From NCBI RefSeq assembly GCF_004115265.2, contig NC_046288.1, positions 42,262,112-42,326,111 on the forward strand: a stretch of DNA of 64,000 bases, given 5' to 3'. Positions 1 through 11,216 of this stretch are shown in pieces. The stretch comes from Rhinolophus ferrumequinum (Eukaryota > Chordata > Mammalia > Chiroptera > Rhinolophidae). The notes under the pieces are model-generated. The model made no database searches. It was given only the letters and a program-made list of their open reading frames with translations, and had not been told where the DNA came from. The first letter of the stretch is position 1, and every line of letters starts with the position of its first letter. A program made the position numbers and the translations under genes.

Positions 1-366
1 AGAATACGTGCAGTTTTAACAGTCAGCAGATAAAGGAATGTATTACATCACAGAAAGTTATCTTTTACCTAAAACACAGAAAAGCAGAAACTACTAAACA
101 AACCTCAATGCTATTATCTCATCAAGAGCAAATTTATAACTTTTACATACAGATACAAAATCCTTGAAACTTTTCCCAAGTCATTATCTCATGACAAAGC
201 CCACCAATTATCCTGCTAGTCTTCAGTCCTCAGTGTCCGAGAACCGGTCACTCCCACCTACTTTCTCAGCAGCTCGCAAGCACTCTCCAGGAACAGGCAG
301 AGATAATGCCTTAGAAGCTGAAACAAGTTAATCATAAACTGAGCCAGTCTGCAAGGCTTTTAGAAT
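1..366. other. Unassigned left edge, possibly continuing retroviral leader
   Basis: No host gene is visible. The stretch directly follows, in the minus-strand sense, the leader of the retroviral fossil at 367-1162, so it may be more of that element's internal region. I could not recognise a gag-like reading frame in it. Confidence 0.3.
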
Positions 367-592
367 AACAAGAAATCATGGCTCCCCACAAGTCTCTCCG
401 GTCGAGGACCTGTTTCAGTCCTCCCCTGTTTGGGACCAGGCAGAGACCTGTTTCAGTCTCTCCGGTCGAGGACCTGTTTCAGTCCTCCCCTATTGGAGGT
501 GGCCAAACCTCCTTCCGCGGTTCCCTATGTAAACCTCGGTATCGGGAGTTGTCTGTTCCCCTGAGGGGGGGCGTCCCGGGCGAGCCCCCAAA
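367..592 (-). mobile_element. Gammaretrovirus-like fossil: primer-binding site and leader
   Basis: Read on the minus strand, the 18 bases just after the LTR end (590 down to 573) read TGGGGGCTCGCCCGGGAC. This matches the proline-tRNA primer-binding site typical of gammaretroviruses with one visible difference. The leader that follows holds a direct duplication: a 35-bp unit at 391-425 recurs at 455-489, a 64-bp period. The internal region either continues past the left window edge or has been lost. Class I (gammaretrovirus-like) assignment rests on the primer site and the LTR layout. Confidence 0.75.
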
Positions 593-1162
593 TGTTAAGA
601 TCCGGAATTGTCCCCCTCAGACAGACAGAGAACCCGCACAATAATGCAAGTCACACAGCGAGGTTTATTATCAGCCGGCTGGGGTCCCCGTCTCTGCCCG
701 ACGCAGCGGGTTTTTAACAAGGACCCCAAACACTTAAAGCCAAGGGGTTATATAGCATTTTCAAGGCCTTCCATAGCTTCTGAGAGTACAAGATAAACTT
801 ACAGGACTTACATAGTTTCAAAGAGTATAAGATTTACTACAGGACAAGGAGACCAGGAGTATAAGATAAGCTACAGGACTTGCATAGCTTCAAAGAGTAT
901 AAGATTTACTACAGGACAAGGAGACCAGGAGTATAAGATAAGCTACAGGACTTGCATAGCTTCAAAGAGTATAAGATTTACTGCAGGACAAGGAGACCAG
1001 GAGTATAAGATAAGCTACAGGACTTCTAGTCGCCATGCTGCAACTGCCCACATCCTGGAATTTTATAATTATGTTGTTTCAGGCTAGGGGCTGTTAACCC
1101 TGACCTGAAGATAGCAGTTCTCATGCTAACAGTCTCTTACATGCTAACAGTCTCTTACAACA
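593..1162 (-). mobile_element. Class I ERV long terminal repeat (5' LTR position)
   Basis: A 570-bp LTR in minus orientation. It begins TGTTGTAAGAG and ends ATCTTAACA, and is followed directly by the proline-tRNA primer site. An AATAAA signal lies in the expected R region (minus strand, near 667-672), and the U3 region carries three 72-bp direct repeats. With leader attached it is the 5' LTR of an element rather than a solo LTR; the 3' partner is not in this window. Preserved repeats and CpG-rich R/U5 suggest it is not among the oldest elements here, but no divergence was measured. Confidence 0.8.
791..1027 (-). repeat. 72-bp direct repeats in the LTR U3 region
   Basis: The motif GACCAGGAGTATAAGATAAG starts at 851, 923 and 995, giving an exact 72-bp period and about 3.2 copies including a partial leading unit from 791. 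Placement in U3 upstream of the promoter and the unit length recall the 72-75 bp enhancer repeats of gammaretroviruses. Enhancer function is inferred. Confidence 0.75.
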
Positions 1163-1950
1163 GTAATGCCTTCCTTAATGAGCTGGCATGGTAACACCAT
1201 GAGACACGTGAAATACCCATCACTGAACTGGCAGTGCTGTTAAGTTCTCTTTATATTTAAGTCACCACCCTGATTCTTCTCTCTATTGTGCATACCTAAA
1301 CACAAATCAGGCACTCAATAAGTATTTATTGAGTTAAACACTTATTGACAATGGAAGTTAAAAAAAATCTTGACGTTGTTAAGAAAGTCTATTTATTTTT
1401 ATTATTTTTTATTGTGGTAAAATATTTATAACATGAAATTTGCCATTTTAACCATTTTTAAATGTTTGATTCAGTGGCATTAATTACATACACAATGTTA
1501 TGTAACCACCATCACTATCTATCTCCAAAACTTTTTTGTCACTCCAAACAGAAACTCTACTCATTAAGAAATAACTCCTCCAGGGATTTTTTTTCCATGT
1601 GAGGATCACTTTTTAGTTTGGGAATCCCTCCTCCCTCATGGTAATAGTTGTGTTTTAAGTACCCCAGAAGAGAAAATACATAATGTCAAAAATAACATAA
1701 AGAACTCTTTTAAATAAATTTGCATTTTAATCACACCACACAACAAATCTTTGAAATATGTGTGAAATTATTCTTTATTCCAGCTAGAAACAAGATTTAG
1801 CACAAACCTGGACATAAAATGGTTGCCATGCTTGTGGATAGAGTTGAACCTGTTTTAAATGTGGTCTACCTTTTAAACAGGTTAAATTCATCAGGCTAAT
1901 TATTTCCTTTTGAAGGAAGGAGAGAAACTAGCACTTTCTGAAACCCACAG
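1163..1950. other. Intergenic DNA with an L1 3'-end fragment
   Basis: No gene seen. At about 1395-1560 the run TTGTGGTAAAATATTTATAACATGAAATTTGCC and what follows match the common antisense L1M-type 3' UTR sequence; a related piece occurs at 62258-62345. The rest is A/T-rich and unassigned. Confidence 0.5.
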
Positions 1951-2317
1951 TGTCATGGCAGGGACTCAGCTCCTGCTCTCCACATAAGAACACAGGACAT
2001 GGTGAGGCCAAAAAGGAACACCCACGGAGCCATAGGTAGGAGAATCATACCACTATAGTCTCGCTGGCGGCTGGGTTGGAGACACAGGAAGCAGACTCCA
2101 CACAATGCACAATCCGCAATCTGCCGTCCGCTTCCCTGCCAACCAACCAACTAACCCCCTAGCGTAGCCACAGCAGTTATATTAGTGGCTAATGGCTAAC
2201 TGGTTACAGCTGATGGCCACCCAGTCACAGCTGATGGCCATCTAATAACCGAGCCAGCACCTTTCCACATGAGGCAGAGAACCTGGAAACTGCTCTCTGG
2301 GACTCTGTCCCCTCACA
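1951..2317 (-). mobile_element. ERV LTR, copy A of a pair
   Basis: A 367-bp LTR in minus orientation, TGTGAGGGGACAG to CCATGACA, clearly related along its length to the LTR at 3115-3483. Family not named; a retroviral LTR is supported by the TG/CA ends and by the primer-site-like sequence next to copy B. No convincing target duplication was found around this copy. Confidence 0.65.
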
Positions 2318-3095
2318 CAAGTACCAGCAACGACTCTAATTTCATCTCACTCTTTATCATAAACATGAATAAGTGTGAAATTATTTATCTGATGTTACTG
2401 TGATCCTCATACTACTGTGATATTACTGTGTGATAATTCTCCTAGTAATTGCACAGTTGACCATTTTGTTGTTATATAAGCATGAGCAAAGCAGAGGCAC
2501 CTGTACCTCCCTGGTACTTAACTGAGCAAGGCATGTGTGCACTATACTAGTGCAATTGTCTATGCATAAGCAAGGCCTGGGGGGAAAAACCCAGACCAGC
2601 ACAAAATTACAAACTTCCTTACCAATGATACATTTAAAAGAAGTGCAGGTACATCCATAGAGATGGAGGAAATTTTATTCCAAGTTTTATTCTAAACCAA
2701 ATAAAGCTAAACTGACAAATCTAAGTTTAAGGATAATTAAAACATATATTAAAAATAAGCATGATTCTAAGGATCAGCTAGACACTGTTGGGGGGAAAAA
2801 AGGAATGTATGATATGGTATGGTTCTTGTCCTCCAGGGGTTGACATCGAGGATGCGTAGACAAAACTAACACACATGACCTGACAACAGTGCTGGCGGAA
2901 CACCATATTGGTTCAGGCTGTAGGTGATGGGAAAAGAGAGCGCCTAGCATAAAATGAGCAGATTGTGGATGTAGCATTCCTACTTCCTACTGATATAGAC
3001 CTATGGTTGACTTGGCTAAGGTGACCAGTGAACTCTTAGCAAAGCTCAGAGTAACTAGGCTCAAATCCTCATAATTCCCATTGTCGTGCGGGAGA
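2318..3095. other. Segment between two related LTRs
   Basis: About 780 bp between two same-orientation LTRs, the place where retroviral internal sequence would lie. It is A/T-rich, and I recognise no retroviral protein in it. It may be a shrunken internal region or host DNA between two separate insertions. Confidence 0.35.
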
Positions 3096-3483
3096 CCCTG
3101 CTCACTGCGCCATTTGTCGTGCGAGGTGGCCTGCGGGGTCTCTGGTCCCGCTCCCCACATAAGAACGCAGGATATGGCTAGGCCAAAAAGGAACACCCAC
3201 GGAGCCATAGATAGGGGAGTCATACCACTATAGCCTCACTGGTGGCTGGATTCACACGACCTGTAACCTGCTGTCCGCCTTTCTGCCAACCGACCGACTG
3301 ACCAACCAACGCAGCCGAGGCAGTTATATCAGTGGCCAATAGCTCACTGGTTACAGCTGATGGCCAACTAGCCACAGCTGATGGCCATCCAATCACAGTT
3401 GATGGACATTTAGTACCCGAACCAGCACCTGTCTACGTGAGGCTGAGAGCCTGGAAACTGCTCTCTGGGACTCTGTCCCCACA
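3096..3483 (-). mobile_element. ERV LTR, copy B, with adjoining primer-site-like sequence
   Basis: A 369-bp LTR (3115-3483, minus orientation, TGTGGGACAGAG to GCACGACA) related to copy A at 1951-2317. Two bases past its 3' end, TGGCGCAGTGAGCAGGG (3112 down to 3096) is in the right position for a tRNA primer site; I could not assign the tRNA. This marks copy B as the 5' LTR of an element. Both copies look old. Confidence 0.65.
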
Positions 3484-3993
3484 CCCATTTATTCCAGAAC
3501 AATAAACATTAAATAAGTTCTTATTTAAGAAGTAACCTAAGCCTCTTTTCCAATGAGGCAAATCTAAGTCATTCCAATTTAGAAAACACATTGCTTTTCT
3601 GACAGAGGTAACACAAGCTTTAATTTTCAAATTTTCTCCCAAGTCCCATGTAACATGTAATTTTATGTTATTAAATATAATATTAAGACAGTAGTAATTC
3701 AATATGGGAAAGGAAAAAAGAAGGAAGGAACGTAAAAAGAACGAAAGAGGGAGTGTAGGAGGGAGGGAGGGAGAAAGAAAAGAAAAAAAAATTAGAAACT
3801 AAATGTTCACCAGTAAGGTTAAATAAAATGTAGCATATGCATACCATAAAATATTATGGAACAGGTAAAAATAATGAGATAGAAATATATGTACTGTCTT
3901 GACAAAGAAAGATCTCCAAGACATGTCAATTGTAAAAAGCAAGTTGCTAATGAATGTAGAGCATACAAATGTTAAAACACACGTAAGTAGACA

Positions 3994-4033
<40 letters not shown>

Positions 4034-4269
4034 ACAGTCACAAAACAAAACCATGTATTTCCATACATAGTTTTCCATACATATATACCCATCTATGTAT
4101 ATAGTCACATAGAAAAACCTCTGGAAAGACATGACTGACCCAAAATGGCAGCAATCTCTGGGACATATGAAATCAGGAAGTAGGGATGCTATATTGAAAA
4201 TATACATCTCTATTGTTTAAGGACTTCCCAATGTGTATTTGTATACTTTCCTATTTTCCATATGGATCA
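3484..4269. other. Intergenic: L1-like fragment and purine-rich run
   Basis: No gene seen. A purine-rich run covers about 3700-3790. At 3815-3960 the order of short phrases (TTAAATAAAATGTAGCATATGCATACC and following) resembles the 3' part of an L1M element in plus orientation. Confidence 0.4.
3995..4032. repeat. (AC)n microsatellite
   Basis: About 19 uninterrupted AC dinucleotides. The open frames that cross it on both strands are low-complexity artefacts. Confidence 0.95.
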
Positions 4270-4570
4270 TTCTCTCACTTCAAGGTTTTCTCCAACTGGT
4301 AACTTCTCAGTGAGGCCTCCCCTGACCTCCCAACTTAAAATTCCAATTCCTCTTACTAGCACTCTTGAGCTGCCTCGTCTTATTTTTGTTGATAGCACTT
4401 ATCACCTTCTAACATATGTGATTTCTTTATTTATTGTGTTAGTTTTTCTCCTCCCCATAGAATGTAAGCTCTATGAGGGCATGGATTTTTATCTGCTTTG
4501 TTCATTGATATATACTTAGTCCCTAGAATTGTGCCTGGTATACCAGCAGGTGCTTGATAAAAATGTCTTA
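4270..4570 (+). mobile_element. L2 LINE 3' fragment
   Basis: The order of phrases (GAGGCCTCCCCTGACCTCC, TAGCACTTATCACCTTCTAACAT, AATGTAAGCTCTATGAGGGCA, GTGCCTGGTATACCAGCAGGTGCT) is that of the L2 3' end in plus orientation. Ancient, shared by placental mammals. Confidence 0.75.
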
Positions 4571-5179
4571 ATCAATTCGCAATTCTTCACAAGAATATAT
4601 TCATGTATTTTTTTGTATACTGTTCTTAAGAACCAAAGATAACCACGAAGCTCACAAAAAATAACTTCTAAAACGTTAGAATAAAATGTTTGAGGCCCTC
4701 CTGGGTTCTGTGGAACAAGACGTGAAAACCTCTGGCTCACAGCTAAAGAAGATAGAACTTATGGGAAAGAAGTTTGTTTATAGAAGTCCTTCTGTTGACT
4801 TAGGCACACTAACTAACAACCCATATTCTCTTACCCTGGAACATCTGGGTTTTTTCCAAACAACTAGGAATAAACCAACCATTCCTAGGAACCTCTGTTG
4901 AAATCCCCAGCTATTTCTCTAACGAGGCAAAGAGCCAATAAAGGTCCCTTATTTCTTATAAGGTCATCTCTCTGCCAAAGGTAAAGAGCTGGTCCTTTTT
5001 TGTGCTTACAAGTTATTGGGGAAATAAATATTTCTTTAAAAAAAAATCAAAATCAAGGCATAAAAAAATATTTTGGGTGTCAAAGTGATCTATGTTAAGT
5101 CACTGAATCATTTGTCCTATTTCAATGGATGGTGGAAACTTGTCTTCTGAAATGTTGGCATGACTGCATGAGAAGCATC

Positions 5180-5350
5180 AGGGCAAATGCTTGAACGGGA
5201 AGTCAGGAGTGGCCTAAATCCTGCCCTCCTCATCTAAACAGCTAAGGAAGTTATTTAAATAAAAGAGAAAACCATATGACTCCTTTTTGTCATTTGTACA
5301 ATGGGTATAATAACACCATATAGGGTTGTTGTGAGACATAGTCAATATAC
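5180..5350 (+). mobile_element. MIR SINE
   Basis: It has a MIR-like layout: a loss-prone A/B-box part, then CATTTGTACAATGGGTATAA and AGGGTTGTTGTGAGA from the MIR core. Ancient and diverged. Confidence 0.6.
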
Positions 5351-5764
5351 AACCAATATACAGAAATGTATTTGTTTTTCTGCCACTAGTTTCTTGTCTC
5401 TCTAGGTGTCGGTTTTGCTTTTCAGTAAATGTTTCTCCCCATGTTTTTCTTTTGTCCTTCCCTTATGTGCCTTTCTTTTCCTCTCACTACTTTCCTACCT
5501 TTTCCTTTATTATCTCTCTCCCTGCCTGACTGAATTTCTTCTTAATATTCTCATACCTCTTCCTCACTCATTAAAAAATGACCAACGGCTATGAATTTTA
5601 GTAAATTTACAGAACAAGAAATGTAAGAACTATTAGAAACTTTTCTTTTTTCCAAACTAATTTCCAATCTCTGCCATGCTCATACATATTTTTTGTACAT
5701 TTCAAAATCAGTGAATACATTCATGTTATTTTAATTCTGACTGTCTCCACCTAATATAACTTTA

Positions 5765-6320
5765 TATTGAAGGGGATCAGGCTATGCCACTTTGGCATAA
5801 GGACTATTTTGAGTCAAAGCAATTGAAAATCAACAGATGCAGAAAGAAGCCTTCTCAGGGCTTCTTATCTGAGTAAAAGCAAAAACATCTGAGAAATGAG
5901 GCTGTCATAAATTCCCTCTTCAGGATGGGTCTACTACCGGGAAAGAGACCAAGAGTAAACCCACCATAAATCCATCCATCTCTGGGGGAGTTTCATGATC
6001 ATGAAGAAGATTGAAAACGCCATTTGCATATGCATAAACACATTTTATCACAAAACTTCTCAGCTCCAGGTTGTTCTCCTAAAAATCCATTTTCTCTTTC
6101 CTAAAGAAACTTATTTTTTTCCCCATAGAAGAGTTTTCTCCACTACCCTCTCTCCCCTGCCAAGTTAGGTAGATATACCTCCAACTGTAAGTACTTAGCT
6201 ATTATCTACTTCCAAATGAATAAATCTTTTTTGCTTCTATTAATCTATTAGTTTAATTTGCAGGTCCCCAGAAACTATACTTAAGAGGGTAGAGCAAGAG
6301 TTTTTTCCTCTCCAGATAGT
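5765..6320 (+). mobile_element. Old ERV LTR, same family as 40920-41449
   Basis: It shares its start (TATGCCACTTTGGCATAAGG) and end (GGTCCCCAGAAACTATACTTAAGAGGGTAGAG) pattern with the better preserved LTR at 40920-41449. The ends are blurred and the copy is old. Class not firmly assigned; an ERVL-type LTR is possible. Confidence 0.55.
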
Positions 6321-7439
6321 TCATAAGCCATGTATCAATATAGACTATATACTTATAGATTTTTACGATTATGATTATACCACAGTTTATATCACATTCT
6401 CTTGTGGGGCACATTGTTTCTAATTTTTAAAATTATTTTAAATAGTTCTTTCCTTCATGCCACTTTCCTTTGCCTTCTCTGACACAGAAGACATATACAA
6501 ACATACAACTGCATGATTAAGTAAATATATAAAAATTTGCCATATTAGTTGTCTAGATCTTAAGCCTTGTGAAAAAAAAGAAAATCGAGGCAGTACTGCC
6601 CGCCTGAGAGTCTCTCTTCTCTGTGGAGCTGATCTAGGGACCAGCCACAAACTTTATTGTACCTAGACTTCTTAGACTCTACTCGTTAATAAATAGCCAC
6701 ACAAACGTGCCAGGCAATAAAGAGAGCTGAGATTGGTCTGCCCACTAGAAATAATTGCTTTGATGTGAGCTTCCCTCTCCTAGAGCTTCTTGTGTCATCA
6801 GTTCAGTACATAATAATTATGAAGAGTTAACAAAGCATATGTGTCACTAATTTTCTGTTGTGGTGTTTGGCTTTTAAAATTCAGAAGCAGCCATTGAAGC
6901 AGATTTGGCATTTCAAAGTTCTGCCACAAGTGTGATTTTATTTTAAGTAATGTTTAGAGGTTCAGTTTATATTAAAATATTATTTGGTTTATAAGGCTGA
7001 TTATAAAGCATTGATGAAATAATTGCTATGTGAACAGCATCATACTTTTGAACTACAAGACTAACATGTGACCCTTTGATCCTTTAGAGCAGGTTTAGCA
7101 TCAGGGAAATATCACAATGTAAAGACATTCTGGGCAGGACCTACGAAGACTCTATATTTGGATCTTCTTACATTAGCATTGTTTCTTACTTCAAGCACCA
7201 CTGTCATACTTTCTCAGCTGTGCCAGCATAACTTGCTAGAACCAACTGAACAAGATCTTAAAATAATGATGTTGGGCCCACCTATTCAATTTGGTTGTAA
7301 CTTAATAAATCAGAGGGCTTCATTTCTCTTAGTAACACACCGATTTTTATTCTTTCTATGATTCATTTTTTTTTTTGGAAGGGTGTACCTTCAAATTTTA
7401 AAATAAGGCTCAGGAATGGAATAACTTTCCTTAAGTATG
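6321..7439. other. Intergenic, nothing recognised
   Basis: A/T-rich DNA without an exon, RNA gene or repeat I can name. The short open frames are chance. Confidence 0.5.
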
Positions 7440-8780
7440 TCATTCCAAACTTTTGAATACCTACTATGTGCCAGACCCTGTGCTGTTAGGATTATAGAGA
7501 AAAAATACTTAGTCCCTGCTCTCAAGGAATTCACAATCTAAAGGTAAAGAAAGGAAAGGAAACAAAGAGTTATGATCTAGGGTAATAAGTGTTAGGATAG
7601 AAGTATTGGATGTCATAGGAATAAATAAAAGGGGAACTTAGTCCAGACTGGAGGAGTCTCAGAACATCCCAGAGGCAATGACATCTGAGTTTTCAAGTTA
7701 ACCAGAGAAAGAAGTGGGGAGATGTATTACCGGGAGAGAGAAAAATGTACACAGGCTGGGATAAAGCTTAGGAAGGAAGGTTGGAAGTGGAAGAAATTAT
7801 GCTGGAGTGGCAGGAATAGACCACAAAGGAATGAAGGAGTTTTAATTTATCTAGGAGGTGAAATTGGAAGAAGGCAAACATGAGTGTGCAGTGATCAGAA
7901 TGTGGAGAGTGAACAAGGGGAGACCCTGAAAGCAGGAAAATCAGTTGGGAAGCTACAGTGTCAGTCGGATCTAAGGAAAAGGCAGTGATGATGGAGCAGA
8001 GGAAATAAATTTAAGACCTGAAGGAAGAAAGGGGGTCTGAGTAGGATGCATTGGCATTCATTAAAGTAGGCGGACTAGAAGGAATAGATTTGGGTGGGAA
8101 TTGCATTTTGGATACGTTGAAGTTGAGGTGCCCACGGGACCTCTGAGTGGACATTTCCAGTCTGCGTCTGGATATTTGAGTTTGGAGCTCAGGAGAGAAA
8201 TCTGCGCCAGGAGTACAGCTGGAAGTCATCAGTATACAGGTCATAAGAATGTATTGGCTTTTTGAGCTAAAGGCAACCGAGATCCCGCAGGCTCAAGAGG
8301 AACTTCTGTCCCCTACAGTATAAACTTACAAGTAAATTATATTAGAAACAAAGATAATATAGACTTTAAAAAGAGAATATATCGGGTCGCACCAGGAGAA
8401 CACACACTAAGAGCTGAGGTAGACCTGGGGAACATCCACAACCAAAGGTCAGGAGACTGAGAAGCAGCTGCTGGATATTTAGAAGGAAAACCATAAAGGT
8501 ACTGAGAAAGGAGAGTTTCAATGGGAAGGAAATAGCCAGGAGTGTTGCATGCTGAAGAGAGGTCAAATAAGATAAAAACTAAAAAGAATCACTGTATTTA
8601 TCCAATAGGAGGTTATTGTGGACCTTTGAGATGGATGCTTCATCGGTGTGATGGAATGAGATGGCAGAATGCAGTGATTTGAGGAGTGAATAAGAGGGGG
8701 AAGTGGGAACCACAAATGTAGTCAGAAATGTGGTCTATGAGTTTGGTTAACTTTTGTCGTGGTCTTCGACTCGGTCTTAG
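7440..8780 (+). repeat. Long ancient interspersed repeat
   Basis: It starts with CCTACTATGTGCCAGACCCTGTGCTG and TCAAGGAATTCACAATCTAAAGG and continues through phrases such as GAGGTGCCCACGGGACCTCTGAG and TTGGAGCTCAGGAGAGAAAT. These follow the order of a long mammal-wide repeat I recognise by sequence but do not name. Related starts occur at 35625, 46790 and 57150. No coding potential. Confidence 0.5.
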
Positions 8781-10154
8781 TGTGCTTTAGTGTGCGCTCC
8801 TTTTTTTTCCCTGACACATTTTCCAATTATTCTGCTCCTCCTGGTTTCCAGGGAATAGCTGCAGCATTCTCAGGTTCCTTCTGGAATTTTTTTCCATCTA
8901 ATTATTAATGTACAAGTACTTATTAACCTTCTCTGACTTCTAAAGTGGAAAAAATAAGTGACTTTGGAATGAAAGAAGGCTGGATTTGAATCCCTAGCCA
9001 GCATGCTCAAGTAGTTGCTTTTTGTATTTTGTTATCTGCAGGAATGTTGATCTCTACAGAAATCTTCTCAAACCAGCCATGCATTGCAATTGAGACTCTT
9101 ATGAATGGAGGCAGCTCTTCCCTCCACTTCTCTGACCCTCTCTGAGCAAGTATGTTCTCTCTGCATACTCAAAAGTATGCACATTATCTAGAAATGGCCA
9201 TGCCAGTTTGACATGATCTCGCAATCCTAGCTCCTTGGATTATACAGCTCGAGAGCCCGCACATCCCTTAGTACAAATTTTTAAGAGAGAATCTAATTGG
9301 TTGTTGACTAGCTAAGGTTAACTCTATTCAGTATCATGTCCAAACATCAAGAGGTGTCAGTGGGCGCACACATGGCTACTCAGGCCAGTTAAGCAAGAGC
9401 AATGAATGGGGCAAAGTTCCTGAGAATGAGGGTTTGAGCGGGACAGAAACACCTCTGGGACCTTGGGCAAATCCCTTATCTTTTCAGTCTTGTCTGCAAA
9501 GTGGATGCTAGGTTGTGGTGCTCAGAACCTACCTTCAGGACGGAAGGAACTGCTCCCTTAGCTGCTGGGAGCACGGCCAGGGGACAGCTCTCATGTGGCA
9601 TCCTCTCCGGATATTTCCTTAGGCAGAAGAGGCTACTTGCCAACATTTGTGTCCTCTTGCCAAAGACAGCCTGCATCCAGTGACTGCCTGGTGATGGGGC
9701 AGGAAGGCCTGTTCTCCCAAGTTCACCAAGGGCACCAAGGAAGGAAGAACCGGGAGGAGGAAGAGCTGGGAGAAAGCCGATCCAGCGAGTGGCTCAGGTT
9801 GGGGTGCTCTCAACCTAAGATCTGGTGTCTGAGGTGGGTTTCGGTCTTTGTGGGCCGCAGGGAGAAAGAAAGGAATGGTACAGGAAACCAAAGAAAAAGG
9901 GAGGGGAAAAGAAACTAGCTGTCCGGCATCCGTCATGGGACTGAAGGAAAAAAGTTCCCCGACGCTGCAAGTCCAGGTCTGTCTGAGCCCCTCGGGACGC
10001 GTAGCCACTGGACCAGTGGAGCCAGGGCGGAGGGCGCGGAGAGCACGGATTCCGCCGTTGTCACGGCTTTTCCGGCCTTGGCCGGTGGAGGTGGGGCACC
10101 CGGACAGCGCCCTCTCCTTCTTGGTTGGGGTGCCTCTGATGGAGGGAGGAAGAA
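8781..10154. other. Intergenic; GC-richer toward the right end
   Basis: No gene recognised. From about 9480 the sequence becomes GC-richer, with several CpGs around 9990-10110 just before the zinc-finger remnant. It could be an old 5' flank or 5' UTR copied with that remnant. Overlapping open frames on both strands here show no known protein. Confidence 0.4.
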
Positions 10155-10550
10155 ACCATGAATCTTGGAGAGAGGCTTTGTAAATGGAAAAAAAAATGTG
10201 GGAAATTTTTCACCCACATCTCCAGTTCAGTTTTATTCAACAGCAGAAAATTCACACTGGAGGGGAAGGCCTTGTAGCTGCAGCAAATGTGGGCGATTCT
10301 TTGGCTAGAGCTCCAGCCTTATTGTACAGAGTCCACCCTGTAGAAAAGCCTTATGACTGTAGTGGATATGGAAAATCCTTTATCCCAAGTTCCAGCTTCA
10401 TTAAACATCAGAGTTCACACTGGACTACGCCCTTACGAGTGCAGTGAATGTGTGAAAGCCTTCAGCCCGAGGTCTCACTTCATGTGGCACCAGAAGGTTC
10501 ACAGAGAGCAAAACCGTAGATGTGCAGCGAATGTGCTATTTCCTTGAGCA
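10155..10550 (+). pseudogene. Decayed C2H2 zinc-finger gene copy
   Basis: Remains of three or four consecutive C2H2 (Kruppel-type) fingers: a first finger with CGKFF, a second around CGRFF interrupted by a stop, a third [20 protein letters not shown] in which the second cysteine is tyrosine, and a fourth [22 protein letters not shown]-type linkers survive in part. One-base shifts separate the first and third fingers from their linkers, so no long frame remains. No introns or KRAB domain are visible. A processed copy or fragment of a KRAB/C2H2 gene is likely; the parent is not identified. Confidence 0.7.
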
Positions 10551-11214
10551 GTGTGACACTGGAGGACAGTCTCTGTGAGGGAGACATCTTCCTGAAGTTG
10601 AAACTCACATCAGAATACACACAGTAGAGAGATTGCCCCTAGTTCCAGATATGTGGGAACCTTCCAGAGCTGTATTGCACTTCTTAACCTGTCTGTGGCC
10701 CTTGCCAAAATTGTGTCACTGCCAGTTTCTGTGGCACAGTCATCTCAGCTCTGCCACCTGAGAGGTCCCCTTTTTTGAATAAGGGTCTGGCACTTTTATT
10801 TTGCTACAAAAGTGCCTTTGGTCACCTGCCTCCTAAGACTGACATAAGCCCCTGGCCCTTGAAAGAACCCATCCTTGACATGTGACCAAAGGCCCAATGA
10901 CTTCACTGCTTACATCTCTCTTGCCTCCAAATATCTTTGCTTCATCTGTGCAGGTGAACACCGGTATCTTTCTGGTCTAACTCACCTTCCTCACATTCTC
11001 TGTACCTGGACAAAGTTCCTCCAGGGAGATAATCAAACATTACCTTCCTCATGCCCTGCTAGACCCATCCTGATGTCATTTAGACATATGCAGTAGGTTC
11101 TCAATAAATGCTTATGGTTCATAGACTGACTTGTTGGACTTTGTAAATGATCCTCTACACCTGTACTGTTTAAAGCAGTCACTCATTCGTTCACTCACAT
11201 CTGCTCTCCATTTA
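10551..11214. other. Downstream of the zinc-finger remnant
   Basis: No gene. It may be 3' UTR copied with the zinc-finger remnant: a TCAATAAATGC signal lies at about 11100, but no poly-A tract follows. The last part could equally be an L2-type 3' end. Confidence 0.35.
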
Positions 11215-11216
11215 TA

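Noticed and set aside
791-1027. Evenly spaced repeats considered as a CRISPR-like array
   Set aside because: Repeats are contiguous with no variable spacers and lie inside a retroviral U3 in a mammalian genome.
3799-4207. Frames with poly-(CV) or poly-(HT) tracts
   Set aside because: Translations of the (AC)n microsatellite.
9619-10217. Overlapping 94-129 codon frames on both strands near the zinc-finger relic
   Set aside because: GC-rich region with mutually overlapping frames and no recognisable domain; treated as chance.
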